DNA from: Halorubrum sp. PV6
GTDB taxonomy: Archaea > Halobacteriota > Halobacteria > Halobacteriales > Haloferacaceae
DNA length: 64,000 bases
Direction: 5' to 3'
NCBI RefSeq assembly: GCF_003990725.2
Contig: NZ_CP030065.1
Location: forward strand, 62,001-126,000
The position numbers and the translations under genes were made by a program. Positions 45,540-53,316 of this stretch are shown here, in pieces. The notes under the pieces are model-generated. The model was not told the DNA's origin. It saw only the letters and a list, made by a program, of their open reading frames with translations, and ran no database searches. Within the stretch, counting starts at the first letter, position 1. Every line of letters begins with the position of its first letter.

Positions 45540-45799
45540 TCGATATGATCTATTCTATAGTATCGGGAGCAACTAGCAGTGTGACCTCAAAGCTGTTAGG
45601 TCTGTTTCTGGACGTGGAGAACAAACCGGAGAACCCTGATTCAAAAGTCACCTCTCAAGCTGATGAATTGATAAAGCAAATTGGTGAAAATGCTAGCGCT
45701 CCAGATGACATCCCATCTGCTTTGAATGGATTTAATTTCACTTACCAAACTGCTGATGGTGAAGTGAACAAACAGTATGAGTTCTCTGACTCTGAATAA
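45536..45799 (+). CDS. Hypothetical 87-residue partner of the cold-shock-domain protein
   Basis: The start overlaps the previous stop (ATGA), so the two are translationally coupled. It reads MIDMIYSIVSGATSSVTSKL then LGLFLDVENKPENPDSKVT and ends in an acidic tail (YEFSDSE). The N-terminal 25 residues could be an amphipathic or membrane-associated helix. I know no family. The pair could be a two-gene stress or defence system, but nothing in the sequence proves that. Confidence 0.6.
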   Translation: MIDMIYSIVSGATSSVTSKLLGLFLDVENKPENPDSKVTSQADELIKQIGENASAPDDIPSALNGFNFTYQTADGEVNKQYEFSDSE

Positions 45800-46004
45800 A
45801 TGTAATAATTAGATGGTTTATCTAAAGGGGACAAACAATATTCTGTAGAATTTAAATATTTGGTACCGATCGCTCAATCTCTCTCGCAGATTAGCTTCGG
45901 TTCGCACCACATTCGTGCTCTTTACTGAGCGATTCGTGAGTTACCTGTATTGAGCGATTGGGGTAAAAAACTATCAGATACTGAGGATTTCAACAGAGCC
46001 GGTG

Positions 46005-47684
46005 TCACTCTGCTGGTATGGATTCGACTCGTTCGCCGTCGTCCGTTGCCGCGTACTCGTAGCGGTAGTAGCCGCCGGTCAGGCTGCGAGCCGTTATCCC
46101 GTACTCTGCCAGTACCCGCGTTGCCATGTAGGAACTCTTCCCGATCTTACAGTACGTGAGTACCTCCCCGTCCGGATTGGCGTCGGCGGCCCAGTCTCGG
46201 AGCTCGCCGAGCGGGACGTTCTCGTCGCCGTCGATCCGTCCTTGGGCCTCCCGCATCTCCGGAGGGCGGGTGTCAATGACCGTTGCCTCGTCTTTCCGTT
46301 CGAGAAACTCATCGAGATGGACGACGTCGGCGATGCCTTCGACGACGTTCGCACCGATCATTCCTAACATGTTTACCGGGTCTTTCGCGGCCGAGTATGG
46401 CGGCGCGTATGCGAGATCGTAATCGCGGATATCGAACACGGTGTCCCGGTGTGCGATGGCCGTCGCGAGGACATCGGTTCGCTTGTCGACGCCGCTCTCG
46501 CCGATAACTTGGGCACCGAAGAGCGTTCCGTCGTCGGGATCGAACAGGAGTTTGAAGTCGATCTCTGACGCCCCGGGGTAGTACTCCGCGTGGTTCGGCT
46601 GACTCGTGTAGACCGCTTCGTAGGCCTGTCCCGCCTCGTCGAGCGCCGTTGCCGTGTCACCGACGGTACCGATGTCGAGATCGAACACCTTCGCGATCGA
46701 GGTGTCCAAGACCGGATCGAGGCGGTCGTCACGTCCGGCGATGTCGTTCGCGGCGACCCGGCCCATCCGGTTGGCCGGCCCACCAAGCGGTACCCACGCG
46801 TTCCCGTCGGTCCGAGCGGCCGGCGGAGCGGCGACATCGCCGACGGCGTGGATCGACGGCGTCGACGTTCGCATTCTATCATCGACCGCGACCGCACCGC
46901 TGTCGTGTAGCTCTACGCCTGCCGACTCCGCCAGCTCCGTTCGCGGCGTGACGCCGGTTGCGACGACGACGAGATCGAATGTCTCCCGCGAGCCGTCCGT
47001 CGTGGCGACGACCGTCCCGTCCCCGGGTTCCGCCAGCGAGTCGACGCCGGTTCCCAGCTGGAGATCAACGCCCCGGTCACGGAGCCGTGACTCGACTCTC
47101 GCTGCCATTTCCGGACCGAGTGTGTTTGGCATTACCTGTTCAAGTAACTCGGCGACGACGACGTCGTTCCCGGCTTCAGAGAGGTTTTCGGCGACTTCAA
47201 GGCCGATGTAGCCGCCGCCGATAACGAGCGCTCGCCCGTCACCGGTTATCCCCTCGCGGATAGCCGTCGCGTCTGGGACGCTCCGGAGTGTGTGACAGTG
47301 TTCCAGTTCGGACAGGTCGAACATGGGCGGGACGAGCGGCTTCGCTCCCGTCGCGAGAACGAGGCCATCGTAGGCAATCGCCGCTGGCTCGCCGTCGGCC
47401 GCAGTGACCGAGACCGTCTGCGTATCCGGATCGACATTCGTCGCAGCGACGCCCGTTCGGATATTGAGGTCGAAGGCGGCTGCGAGCTGCTCGCTCCCCA
47501 TCACTGTGAGATCGTCTTCAGCGACAGTGCCGCTGAGGTGATACGGCAGTCCGCAACTCGCGTACGAGATGTTCTCCCCCCGCTCGAGGACGACGATCTC
47601 GGCGGTCTCGTCAAGTCGTCGGAGTCGCGTCGCGGTGCTCATCCCGGCAGCGTTTCCCCCGATAACGACGTACTGCTGTGACAC
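46005..47684 (-). CDS. CoA-disulfide reductase-like FAD enzyme with rhodanese domain
   Basis: The 559-residue protein starts MSQQYVVIGGNAAGMSTATR with the FAD GxGxxG-type motif, the redox cysteine in SYASCGLPYHLSG (about residue 43), an NAD(P)-binding ALVIGGGYIGLEVAENL and a second FAD motif SIHAVGDVAAP. The C-terminal rhodanese domain ends with VLTYCKIGKSSYMATRVLAE, whose cysteine is the sulfur carrier. Such fusions reduce CoA disulfides, persulfides or polysulfides. Its 3' end lies only 4 bp from cassette A. An AT-rich promoter lies at about 47705-47720. Confidence 0.88.
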   Translation of the reverse strand: MSQQYVVIGGNAAGMSTATRLRRLDETAEIVVLERGENISYASCGLPYHLSGTVAEDDLTVMGSEQLAAAFDLNIRTGVAATNVDPDTQTVSVTAADGEPAAIAYDGLVLATGAKPLVPPMFDLSELEHCHTLRSVPDATAIREGITGDGRALVIGGGYIGLEVAENLSEAGNDVVVAELLEQVMPNTLGPEMAARVESRLRDRGVDLQLGTGVDSLAEPGDGTVVATTDGSRETFDLVVVATGVTPRTELAESAGVELHDSGAVAVDDRMRTSTPSIHAVGDVAAPPAARTDGNAWVPLGGPANRMGRVAANDIAGRDDRLDPVLDTSIAKVFDLDIGTVGDTATALDEAGQAYEAVYTSQPNHAEYYPGASEIDFKLLFDPDDGTLFGAQVIGESGVDKRTDVLATAIAHRDTVFDIRDYDLAYAPPYSAAKDPVNMLGMIGANVVEGIADVVHLDEFLERKDEATVIDTRPPEMREAQGRIDGDENVPLGELRDWAADANPDGEVLTYCKIGKSSYMATRVLAEYGITARSLTGGYYRYEYAATDDGERVESIPAE

Positions 47685-47929
47685 GCGTGGACGTTGCGTT
47701 CATACCAGATATATATTGAGCCGAATTCCCAATACCGGGGACTATCGACGGCAGTCCACGTTGTGTCCGGGTGGTATCGATGTACTGTCGCTCACATCGG
47801 ACGTACAAGGAAGGCTACGTCAGTCAGTGACCCACGACTGAAGTCGCGCGCGTCCTCCGTACTCCGCTGTGAACACGGCGTAGGGGATGCGTCACATCCC
47901 GGCCGCGCCGGCCAACTTTTTGCGGCGGC
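47685..47929. other. Upstream region of the reductase; possible transposon-end scars
   Basis: Past the probable promoter, no gene is evident. CCCACGACTGAAGTCGCG near 47830 contains a short hairpin of the kind found at haloarchaeal transposon ends, and the following GC-rich stretch is without long protein-like frames. Confidence 0.3.
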
Positions 47930-48069
47930 GGTCTTGTTTAGACGCGGTGCAGTTGTGTTCTACAGTCGCGATCCCACGGACGAGATCGGGTAGAGAGCTA
48001 CTTTGGGGGTGATTCAGTTCATCCAACAGAGCAACTAACCGCAGCCGTCGGGAGCGTCTAAACAAGGCT
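47930..48069. mobile_element. 140-bp MITE with 9-bp target duplication
   Basis: The inverted repeats GGTCTTGTTTAGACGC (47930-47945) and GCGTCTAAACAAGGCT (48054-48069) match perfectly over 13 bp. The element is flanked by direct repeats TGCGGCGGC at 47921-47929 and 48070-48078. It has no coding capacity. The ends differ from those of the passenger cassettes, so a different transposase mobilised it. Confidence 0.78.
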
Positions 48070-48125
48070 TGCGGCGGCCAAATAGGGAGCTCCTTAGGGA
48101 GGGTTAACTGAGTTCGATTGTTCGA

Positions 48126-48614
48126 TCAGTCTAGCCTGAGTTTCACCGGGACCGGGCTACGGTTACCGACCTGGATAACTGCCTCACCTACATCAAGCTG
48201 AGAAGCAAACTCCGCCTGCCTCTCAGACAGGTTCATCGAATCCGTGACCGCTTCAAACTGCTTCCGGTCGCCGGTAGGAAGCAAGGCCTTGGTGTAGGTA
48301 TTCGCCTTGATCGAATCAGTCAGTTTGGAAGCCTCCTGATCACCCACCACCAGGCCTTCACCAAACTCCCTCATCTTCGCGGTCAATTCATCGATCTCTG
48401 GGATTCCCGAAGCATCCTGCCGCTCCTTGTAAACACTGAAAACTTGCTTCCCTTCATCCAAGAAAAACAGGTGCCTCAAATCCTGGCCACGGTGGTTCTG
48501 CGCTAAACGGTACTCGTAGACATACGCGAACAAAGATTCCATGAGAAAATTCTGTAGATCCCGGCTCAGCCCGTCAAACTCGAAAACCACATCCACTTGA
48601 AGAAGATCCTCCAC
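48126..48614 (-). pseudogene. C-terminal fragment of a HerA/TraG-like ATPase
   Basis: The frame reads NHRGQDLRHLFFLDEGKQVF, a Walker B-like strand ending in DEG, then MREFGEGLVVGDQEASKLTD and SIKANTYTKALLPTGDRKQF, typical of the C-terminal half of HerA/VirB4-type ATPases. It ends normally at 48126, but the N-terminal half with Walker A is missing beyond 48614, where the IS6-type transposase unit begins. It was probably part of a conjugation or DNA-translocation gene destroyed by insertion. Confidence 0.55.
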
Positions 48615-48665
48615 CGAGTGGCGATGTTAAGTTACGAACGAGGCGGTTGGTGTTTCGAATGCTCT

Positions 48666-49304
48666 ATGTCCGAATCCAACCGCCTCGACGGCTGTACTGA
48701 TTGGATTGACTTGGAGTTTGTGGAGCGAGAGCGGACACCCCACGGGATCATTGAAACCGGTATTCAGCTCCACCTTGCTGGCCCATCACTGTCGAATACC
48801 AAACAGTATCTTGAGAGGTTGGGTGTCGAGAGAAGTCGAACAGCAATTCACAACTGGGTTCAAAAGGCCGATCTACAGCCAGCTGACGGTGCGAGCCCGA
48901 ATCGCGTTGCGGTCGATGAGACTGCGATTCAGATCGACTCAGACCGATTCTGGCTGTACGCCGCCGTCGATCCTCATACAAACGAATTTCTCCACGTTGA
49001 CGTATTTCCCGTTCAAAACCAACAATTTACTTTGGTATTTCTCCGCGATCTCAGAGAGAAACACCAGATTGACGACGCGCTCTTTCTGGTTGATGCTGGC
49101 GGACATCTCACAGCTGCGCCCTCACGTACCTCGCTCCGATTTCAAATTACTCGTCATGGAAATCGGAATGCTGTTGAACGTGTCTTTAGAGAAGTAAAAC
49201 GTAGAACCTCTTCGTTTTTAAATACATTTAGAAACGCGGAGCCGACGGCAGCAGAATCATGGCTCCGAGCCTTCGCCGTCTGCTGGAACCGATGCTTAAG
49301 TTAG
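48666..49304 (+). CDS. IS6 family transposase
   Basis: The start is ATG 48666 (MSESNRLDGCTDWIDLEFVE). The 212-residue DDE enzyme has RVAVDETAIQI, LFLVDAGGHL and VERVFREVKRRTSSFLNTFR, giving the D, D, E triad with the usual spacing, and ends normally in AVCWNRCLS. It appears intact. The terminal repeats could not be placed with confidence; related short motifs (GATGTTAAGTTACGAAC and GATGCTTAAGTTAGCACG) flank the gene. Confidence 0.85.
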   Translation: MSESNRLDGCTDWIDLEFVERERTPHGIIETGIQLHLAGPSLSNTKQYLERLGVERSRTAIHNWVQKADLQPADGASPNRVAVDETAIQIDSDRFWLYAAVDPHTNEFLHVDVFPVQNQQFTLVFLRDLREKHQIDDALFLVDAGGHLTAAPSRTSLRFQITRHGNRNAVERVFREVKRRTSSFLNTFRNAEPTAAESWLRAFAVCWNRCLS

Positions 49305-49364
49305 CACGACCGTCCACTCGTGGGGAGCTAAATATTCGGAAGTTGGATAGCGATCGAGCGTACT

Positions 49365-49405
49365 CTTAACCAACAAAGTTGAGGACCAAAAGCATGTGTT
49401 GGTTA
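49365..49405. repeat. 41-bp palindromic repeat, copy 1
   Basis: TTAACCAACA at 49365-49374 and TGTTGGTTAA at 49396-49405 form a perfect 10-bp inverted repeat around CAAAGTTGAG..AAGCATG-like sequence. A second copy with the same size and internal pattern lies at 51496. The surrounding 49305-49532 contains no gene I can support. Confidence 0.5.
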
Positions 49406-49532
49406 ATCGTGCTGGTGGTCTACCCCACCGGAAACCTGGTGCGTTTGGCCCGCAAAGCCGCCAAAAGCTTAGGTTCAAGCCGGGTGATATTCATTTGGAA
49501 GGAACTGTCACACGCTCCTTCCACCCCTTCGC

Positions 49533-49685
49533 ATGAATGCTGACGAATCGCCCCTCGGTCGGTGCCCGAAATGTGGTGAGGACATATCCGAAGCATGGAT
49601 CCTCGTTGAGTACGAGAAACAAGACGGTACTGAGGGGGTGTGGGCAGAATGTCCGGTATGTGAAGACGTTGTCGCGCCGGAATAG
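49533..49685 (+). CDS. Small zinc-finger protein (two CPxC motifs)
   Basis: The 50-residue frame reads MNADESPLGRCPKCGEDISE, then AWILVEYEKQDGTEGVWAEC and PVCEDVVAPE. The CPKCG and CPVCE pairs form a typical haloarchaeal zinc-ribbon microprotein. The spacing between pairs, about 30 residues, fits one zinc site. Such proteins are often regulatory or adaptor-like. It ends 18 bp before cassette B. Confidence 0.68.
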   Translation: MNADESPLGRCPKCGEDISEAWILVEYEKQDGTEGVWAECPVCEDVVAPE

Positions 49686-49703
49686 AGGGACAGCAGAATG
49701 AGT

Positions 49704-50032
49704 GGCTTTGTTGAAATCCTCTTCTTCAGACAGGTTCTTGTCTGAAACAGCTGGTCGCTGAACGTACCTATTGGCCATAAGATATTCATGAACTCGTCGG
49801 GTTTGAATCGACTATGGCCCTCTCTCTGTCAGCAACTATCGCCTACAGCTTTGTCGCGTCTGCTATCGTCGGCCTCTCCTTTAGTTTTCTCACCGATCGT
49901 GTCTCCGTGAAAATGGGGCTCCTCTTAGCGGTTTCTACTACAGCTGGTCAAGTAGTCGTGAGAATGCTGTGATCAGTATATCGAGCGCAACCGGGTCAGA
50001 ATATATCACTTCTTGAGGATTTCAACAGAGCC
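49704..50032 (+). mobile_element. Passenger cassette B, 329 bp, with 8-bp target duplication
   Basis: GGCTTTGTTGAAATCCTC (49704-49721) and GAGGATTTCAACAGAGCC (50015-50032) are inverted repeats with one mismatch. The cassette is flanked by perfect direct repeats GAATGAGT at 49696-49703 and 50033-50040, proof of insertion by a transposase making 8-bp duplications. It contains no transposase, only a small membrane-protein frame. The 8-bp size suits IS5-family ISH1-type elements, whose ends here are similar. Confidence 0.85.
49814..49972 (+). CDS. 52-residue membrane protein carried by cassette B
   Basis: The frame reads MALSLSATIAYSFVASAIVG, LSFSFLTDRVSVKMGLLLAV and STTAGQVVVRML, with two hydrophobic segments separated by a charged turn (TDRVSVK). 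It fills most of the cassette interior and ends 42 bp before the right repeat. It could be a real passenger; its small size leaves doubt. Confidence 0.45.
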   Translation: MALSLSATIAYSFVASAIVGLSFSFLTDRVSVKMGLLLAVSTTAGQVVVRML

Positions 50033-50133
50033 GAATGAGTACAACTACTGAGTTGTACTGCGCTTCTGTCTCATCGAGATACACCAATGACGGAGATACT
50101 GTGATCGCCATCAATGCTAACGGTGAAAGAATC

Positions 50134-51021
50134 TTAGTTGGTGCTAGACGTCGGCCAGTCGGGTGTAATGTCAACCAGTTCGGCACTCATTCGCCAGAGC
50201 TGCCGTCGCACCGCCTGGCTCGTCGCCTCGGGCGCGGGGTCTGTGGGCCCATCACCGCCGATATATTGCCCACTCACGGAGCCGTACGTCGGCTCCACGA
50301 GAAGCGTTTGGAGGCGTTCAGCAGCTGCCTGTTTTGAGGTAGCGACACCCGGAACCAGCCCGGCGATCCGAACCAGCAGCCGCGTTCGGAGCGACGCCTC
50401 ACGGAACAGGTCCGTCGACGGAACGAATCCCGGATGAACGCAGTTGACCGTGACCGCAGAGTCATCTGGAAGTCGGTCATCCAGTTCGACCGTGAACGCG
50501 ATGTTCGCCAGCTTTGAGCGGGCGTACGCGTCGAGTGAGTCGTACTCGTCCGTCAGCTGGAGGTCGTCCAGATCGAGTGTCGCTCGTCGATGGATGTCCG
50601 AGGCAGTGACGACAACACGCGGATCGGGTGCGTCACGGAGATGGTCGAGTAATTCGTATGTCAGAAGGTAGGGGGCCAAGTGGTTCACCGCGAGCGTGAT
50701 CTCGATTCCGTCTGGACTCTCACGACGTGACCCAGCCGAGAGTCCGGCGTTGTGAGCGAGGACGTCGATCTGGCCGTACTCGTGTTTCACGGTTGCTGCG
50801 AGAGACCGGATGGTGGATTGGGAGGCGAGGTCGGCCTGATGGAACGCGATCGTTCCGGCAGGGTCGTTGGATTGTTCTGTGAGGGTGGCTCCCTTCGACT
50901 CGTCGCGGCCGACGACTGCGACGGTCGCACCCCGTTGTGCGAGGTTGACCGCCGCCACCCGCCCGAATCCCCTCGTTCCGCCGGTGAGGAGGATCGTCCG
51001 GTCGGAGAGGTCGTCGGTCAT
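50134..51021 (-). CDS. SDR family oxidoreductase
   Basis: The start is ATG 51021 (MTDDLSDRTILLTGGTRGFG). The 295-residue enzyme has the TGGTRGFG cofactor motif, LAHNAGLSAG in the NNAG position and the YxxxK pair in YDSLDAYARSKLANIAF; CVHPGF follows. It resembles retinol-dehydrogenase-like SDRs. Its ATG overlaps the stop of the upstream membrane-protein gene (ATGA), so the two form an operon. Substrate unknown. Confidence 0.85.
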   Translation of the reverse strand: MTDDLSDRTILLTGGTRGFGRVAAVNLAQRGATVAVVGRDESKGATLTEQSNDPAGTIAFHQADLASQSTIRSLAATVKHEYGQIDVLAHNAGLSAGSRRESPDGIEITLAVNHLAPYLLTYELLDHLRDAPDPRVVVTASDIHRRATLDLDDLQLTDEYDSLDAYARSKLANIAFTVELDDRLPDDSAVTVNCVHPGFVPSTDLFREASLRTRLLVRIAGLVPGVATSKQAAAERLQTLLVEPTYGSVSGQYIGGDGPTDPAPEATSQAVRRQLWRMSAELVDITPDWPTSSTN

Positions 51022-51410
51022 GCCCCCATTCGACGCCGGCGGTCCAAAAGCGCGAGGAGCACATACACCGCACCGATCACGCGGACGCCGTCGGTGAGGT
51101 GTTCGTTCCATTCCACCGACTCGGGGTCTTCGTACACGAGCGGCCCCGCCATTTGCTCGTACAGTCGTGGGACGAAAAGCAAGACGGCACCAACGATTCC
51201 GGTGACATTCAGCAGCCACGCGTAGAGGCGACCGTCACGAAGCGCCGCAAGCGTAATGACAACACCTTCCGCCCGAATTAGGGGACCAAACCACGAATGG
51301 ACGGTGTTTTGTTCAGGGTTCTCAATCGCAATCGCCTCGAATACGTCCACGATCTGGTCTGGGATGAGCGCCGTGAGAACGCCGAGCGCGCAGAGGAACT
51401 GCCGTAGCAT
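51018..51410 (-). CDS. Small membrane protein, operon partner of the SDR
   Basis: A 130-residue protein, MLRQFLCALGVLTALIPDQI and onward, with about four hydrophobic segments and a basic C-terminus (LLALLDRRRRMGA). Family not recognised. It is translated just before the SDR with a 4-bp overlap. The upstream region 51411-51658 holds the second palindromic repeat and the promoter of the divergent regulator. Confidence 0.65.
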   Translation of the reverse strand: MLRQFLCALGVLTALIPDQIVDVFEAIAIENPEQNTVHSWFGPLIRAEGVVITLAALRDGRLYAWLLNVTGIVGAVLLFVPRLYEQMAGPLVYEDPESVEWNEHLTDGVRVIGAVYVLLALLDRRRRMGA

Positions 51411-51495
51411 ACGCCTTGCTTCGCTCTAACGGTGCTTAAGAGTCGGTGCCAGTGGGACAGATATCTCACAGTGTCGTAGCGGCTGATAAATAATT

Positions 51496-51536
51496 TTAAT
51501 CAACAGAGTTGGAGAGAGAGAGTGCATGTTGGTTAA
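51496..51536. repeat. 41-bp palindromic repeat, copy 2
   Basis: TTAATCAACA at 51496-51505 and TGTTGGTTAA at 51527-51536 pair with one G-T-type mismatch. The length and internal CAGAGTTGGAG..GTGCATG match copy 1 at 49365. It lies between divergent genes, so a regulatory role or a transposon-end origin is possible. Confidence 0.5.
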
Positions 51537-51658
51537 TTCAGATTTACAATCTCCTGAGCTACTACTCCACTGTGCTCGATGGTAACAGAAAAGCCATTAT
51601 TGAAACATCATTTCGAAGATCAGTAGTTATTTCAAAAGCTGGATACTCTAGGTGAAGT

Positions 51659-51940
51659 ATGTTTGATCTCACGGGATTTCAGCGGGATTTGTTGTACGTA
51701 ATTGCTGGCCTTGATGATCCACACGGACTCGCAATCAAAGACGAACTTGAGGACTACTACGAAAAAGAGGTCCACCACGGTCGGCTCTATCCGAATCTCG
51801 ATACGCTCGTTGAGAAAGGGCTTGTCGAGAAAAGTCAGCGAGACAAACGAACTAACGAGTACACAACCACTGGTCGAGGCACCAGAGAGGTCGAGGCCCG
51901 AGCTGAATGGGAAGCCGGGTATATCAACCACGACCGGTGA
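51659..51940 (+). CDS. PadR family transcriptional regulator
   Basis: The 93-residue winged helix reads MFDLTGFQRDLLYVIAGLDD, PHGLAIKDELEDYYEKEVHH then GRLYPNLDTLVEKGLVEKSQ, with GRLYPNLD as the family signature. It lies divergently from the SDR operon and may control it. It is immediately followed by cassette C. Confidence 0.85.
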   Translation: MFDLTGFQRDLLYVIAGLDDPHGLAIKDELEDYYEKEVHHGRLYPNLDTLVEKGLVEKSQRDKRTNEYTTTGRGTREVEARAEWEAGYINHDR

Positions 51941-51987
51941 TCGAACCGCTACGTTCGAGGACAGTTTGACTCTCGGATTTCACGTCC

Positions 51988-52362
51988 GGCTTTGTTGAAA
52001 TCCTATTCTTCAAACATTTTTTCGCATGAAACAGCCGGTTGATGCGAGCCCCAAATCGACCGTATCTCGGCTTGTGACAAGAACTATGCTCGCAGGAACG
52101 GTCCGTCAAATATGGTCTTCGTACCTGATGAACTCCCGGATCAACTCTTAGTTGATTACGAAAACGCGACCGTATATGGGGATTTGGAACAAGAGAAGGT
52201 GCTTCACCAAGGCAAGGTTCGTGTTCTCCCGAACGGGTGGGTTGCGTTGCCCACTGACCGACTCCTGTCTCCTGAAGCGGTACACCACATCGATCCATAG
52301 AGATCCGATACTGAGCGATCAGGGTCGTGAAACTATCAACTGTTGAGGATTTCAACAGAGCC
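51988..52362 (+). mobile_element. Passenger cassette C, 375 bp
   Basis: GGCTTTGTTGAAATCCTA (51988) and GAGGATTTCAACAGAGCC (ending 52362) form the terminal inverted repeat. The right interior ACTGAGCGATCAGGGTCGTG..ACTATCA is shared with cassette A. Flanks (TCACGTCC left, GCGAGCTT right) show no duplication, so an end has been exchanged or the duplication has decayed. It interrupts the 5' end of an HNH-type gene and carries one 62-residue frame. Confidence 0.72.
52112..52300 (+). CDS. 62-residue protein carried by cassette C
   Basis: The frame reads MVFVPDELPDQLLVDYENAT, VYGDLEQEKVLHQGKVRVLP and NGWVALPTDRLLSPEAVHHI. It is hydrophilic with a beta-rich middle and GC-rich codons. It is unrelated to the passengers of cassettes A and B. 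Function unknown. Confidence 0.5.
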   Translation: MVFVPDELPDQLLVDYENATVYGDLEQEKVLHQGKVRVLPNGWVALPTDRLLSPEAVHHIDP

Positions 52363-53300
52363 GCGAGCTTCAAAATACACTAACTGCCACAGAACTTGCT
52401 TGCGTCCCGCCAGGTGTCCAATCCACAAGCGAGGACATCTACCCAGCAATACAGACCACGTATCCCGATCTGTGTGACGAGGACCTACGGTGCGACGACA
52501 TCTGTGCTAACGGAGCCGATCAACCCGAGTGGAAACACGCCGTGCGCCGCGTCCAACAACAACTCGGGCGACAAAATAACACGCGCATCACTCCTCACGA
52601 CGCACACGGAAAATGGCAGATTGAACGACCAAACCAGTATCTCGTCCCCGTTAACGACGACTGGACCGAACACTTCAGAAACACCGTCCATACGCCCGTC
52701 GAACCCTCGGATACGGACGCTACGCCAGAAACGATCGCGTCACTCCTTCCAACCCGGCTCTGGGGCGCGACAGCTGGATCACAAACAAAAGGATACTTCG
52801 ACGAAATGCGCCCCCACGACTGCGTGTTATTCTACCGTGACGGCGACTTCTTCGCCGGCGGCATCGTTGGGCGAACCCTTGAGGACCCCGGCATTGGCTC
52901 ATGGCTGTGGAACAATCCGGACAGCCGCTTCATTTTCACCATTGAGGAGTACCGTGACTGTGCGCCAGCAATCACGCGCATCTGGGACACACTCAGCTAC
53001 AACGGAACCCCACGCGTCCAAGGCTTCCGCCGCGTTAAACCAGAGCGCCTTGAAAATCTTCGCAGCGATGAGAGAACGCTTGAACGGGCACTGTTCGGCA
53101 CAACACCAACACAGGTAGACGAGGATACGAGTACCTCAGTCTCAGACACATACAGTATCGTTGAGCCGGAACGAACAACGACAGTCCGAGACCGAATCCT
53201 CCGTGACCAATCCCTTGTGACTGAGCTGAAGTCACAGTACGACCACACGTGCCAAGTCTGCGGGCACCGGTTACAGAGCGCTACCGACACCGGGTACTCC
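52363..53300 (+). pseudogene. HNH endonuclease gene truncated at both ends
   Basis: The frame is open from the edge of cassette C: RELQNTLTATELACVPPGVQ, YPDLCDEDLRCDDICANGAD, QPEWKHAVRRVQQQLG. A middle domain follows, LWGATAGSQTKGYFDEMRPH then DCVLFYRDGDFFAGGIVGRT, resembling PUA/EVE-like readers of modified bases. The tail TVRDRILRDQSLVTELKSQY then DHTCQVCGHRLQSA is the start of an HNH nuclease, cut at 53300 by repeat sequences before the catalytic histidines. It was probably a modification-dependent restriction enzyme; the truncated frame runs on to a stop at 53348. Confidence 0.6.
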
Positions 53301-53316
53301 GGCTTTGTTGATATCC
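53301..53316 (+). repeat. Solo left-end-like cassette repeat
   Basis: GGCTTTGTTGATATCC differs at one base from the cassette left end GGCTTTGTTGAAATCC. No matching right end follows nearby. It marks the point where the HNH gene breaks off and touches the start of the short inverted-repeat element at 53311. Confidence 0.45.

Larger units (their letters stand above)
44860..46000 (+). mobile_element. Passenger cassette A, 1.14 kb, carrying a cold-shock-domain operon
   Basis: The left end GGCTCTTTTGAGATCCTC (44860-44877) and right end GAGGATTTCAACAGAGCC (45983-46000) form an inverted repeat matching at 16 of 18 positions. The left interior CTTCTTCAGAC matches cassette B; the right interior (GAGCGATTGGGG..ACTATCA) matches cassette C. 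No transposase is inside, only two plus-strand genes of distinctly lower GC than the surroundings. No target duplication is seen and the flanking genes differ, so later recombination has occurred. Confidence 0.68.

Noticed and set aside
49391-49539. Frame starting ATGTGTTGGTTAATCGTG after the palindromic repeat
   Set aside because: It would use the palindrome as its start, overlaps the zinc-finger gene start and shows no protein pattern.
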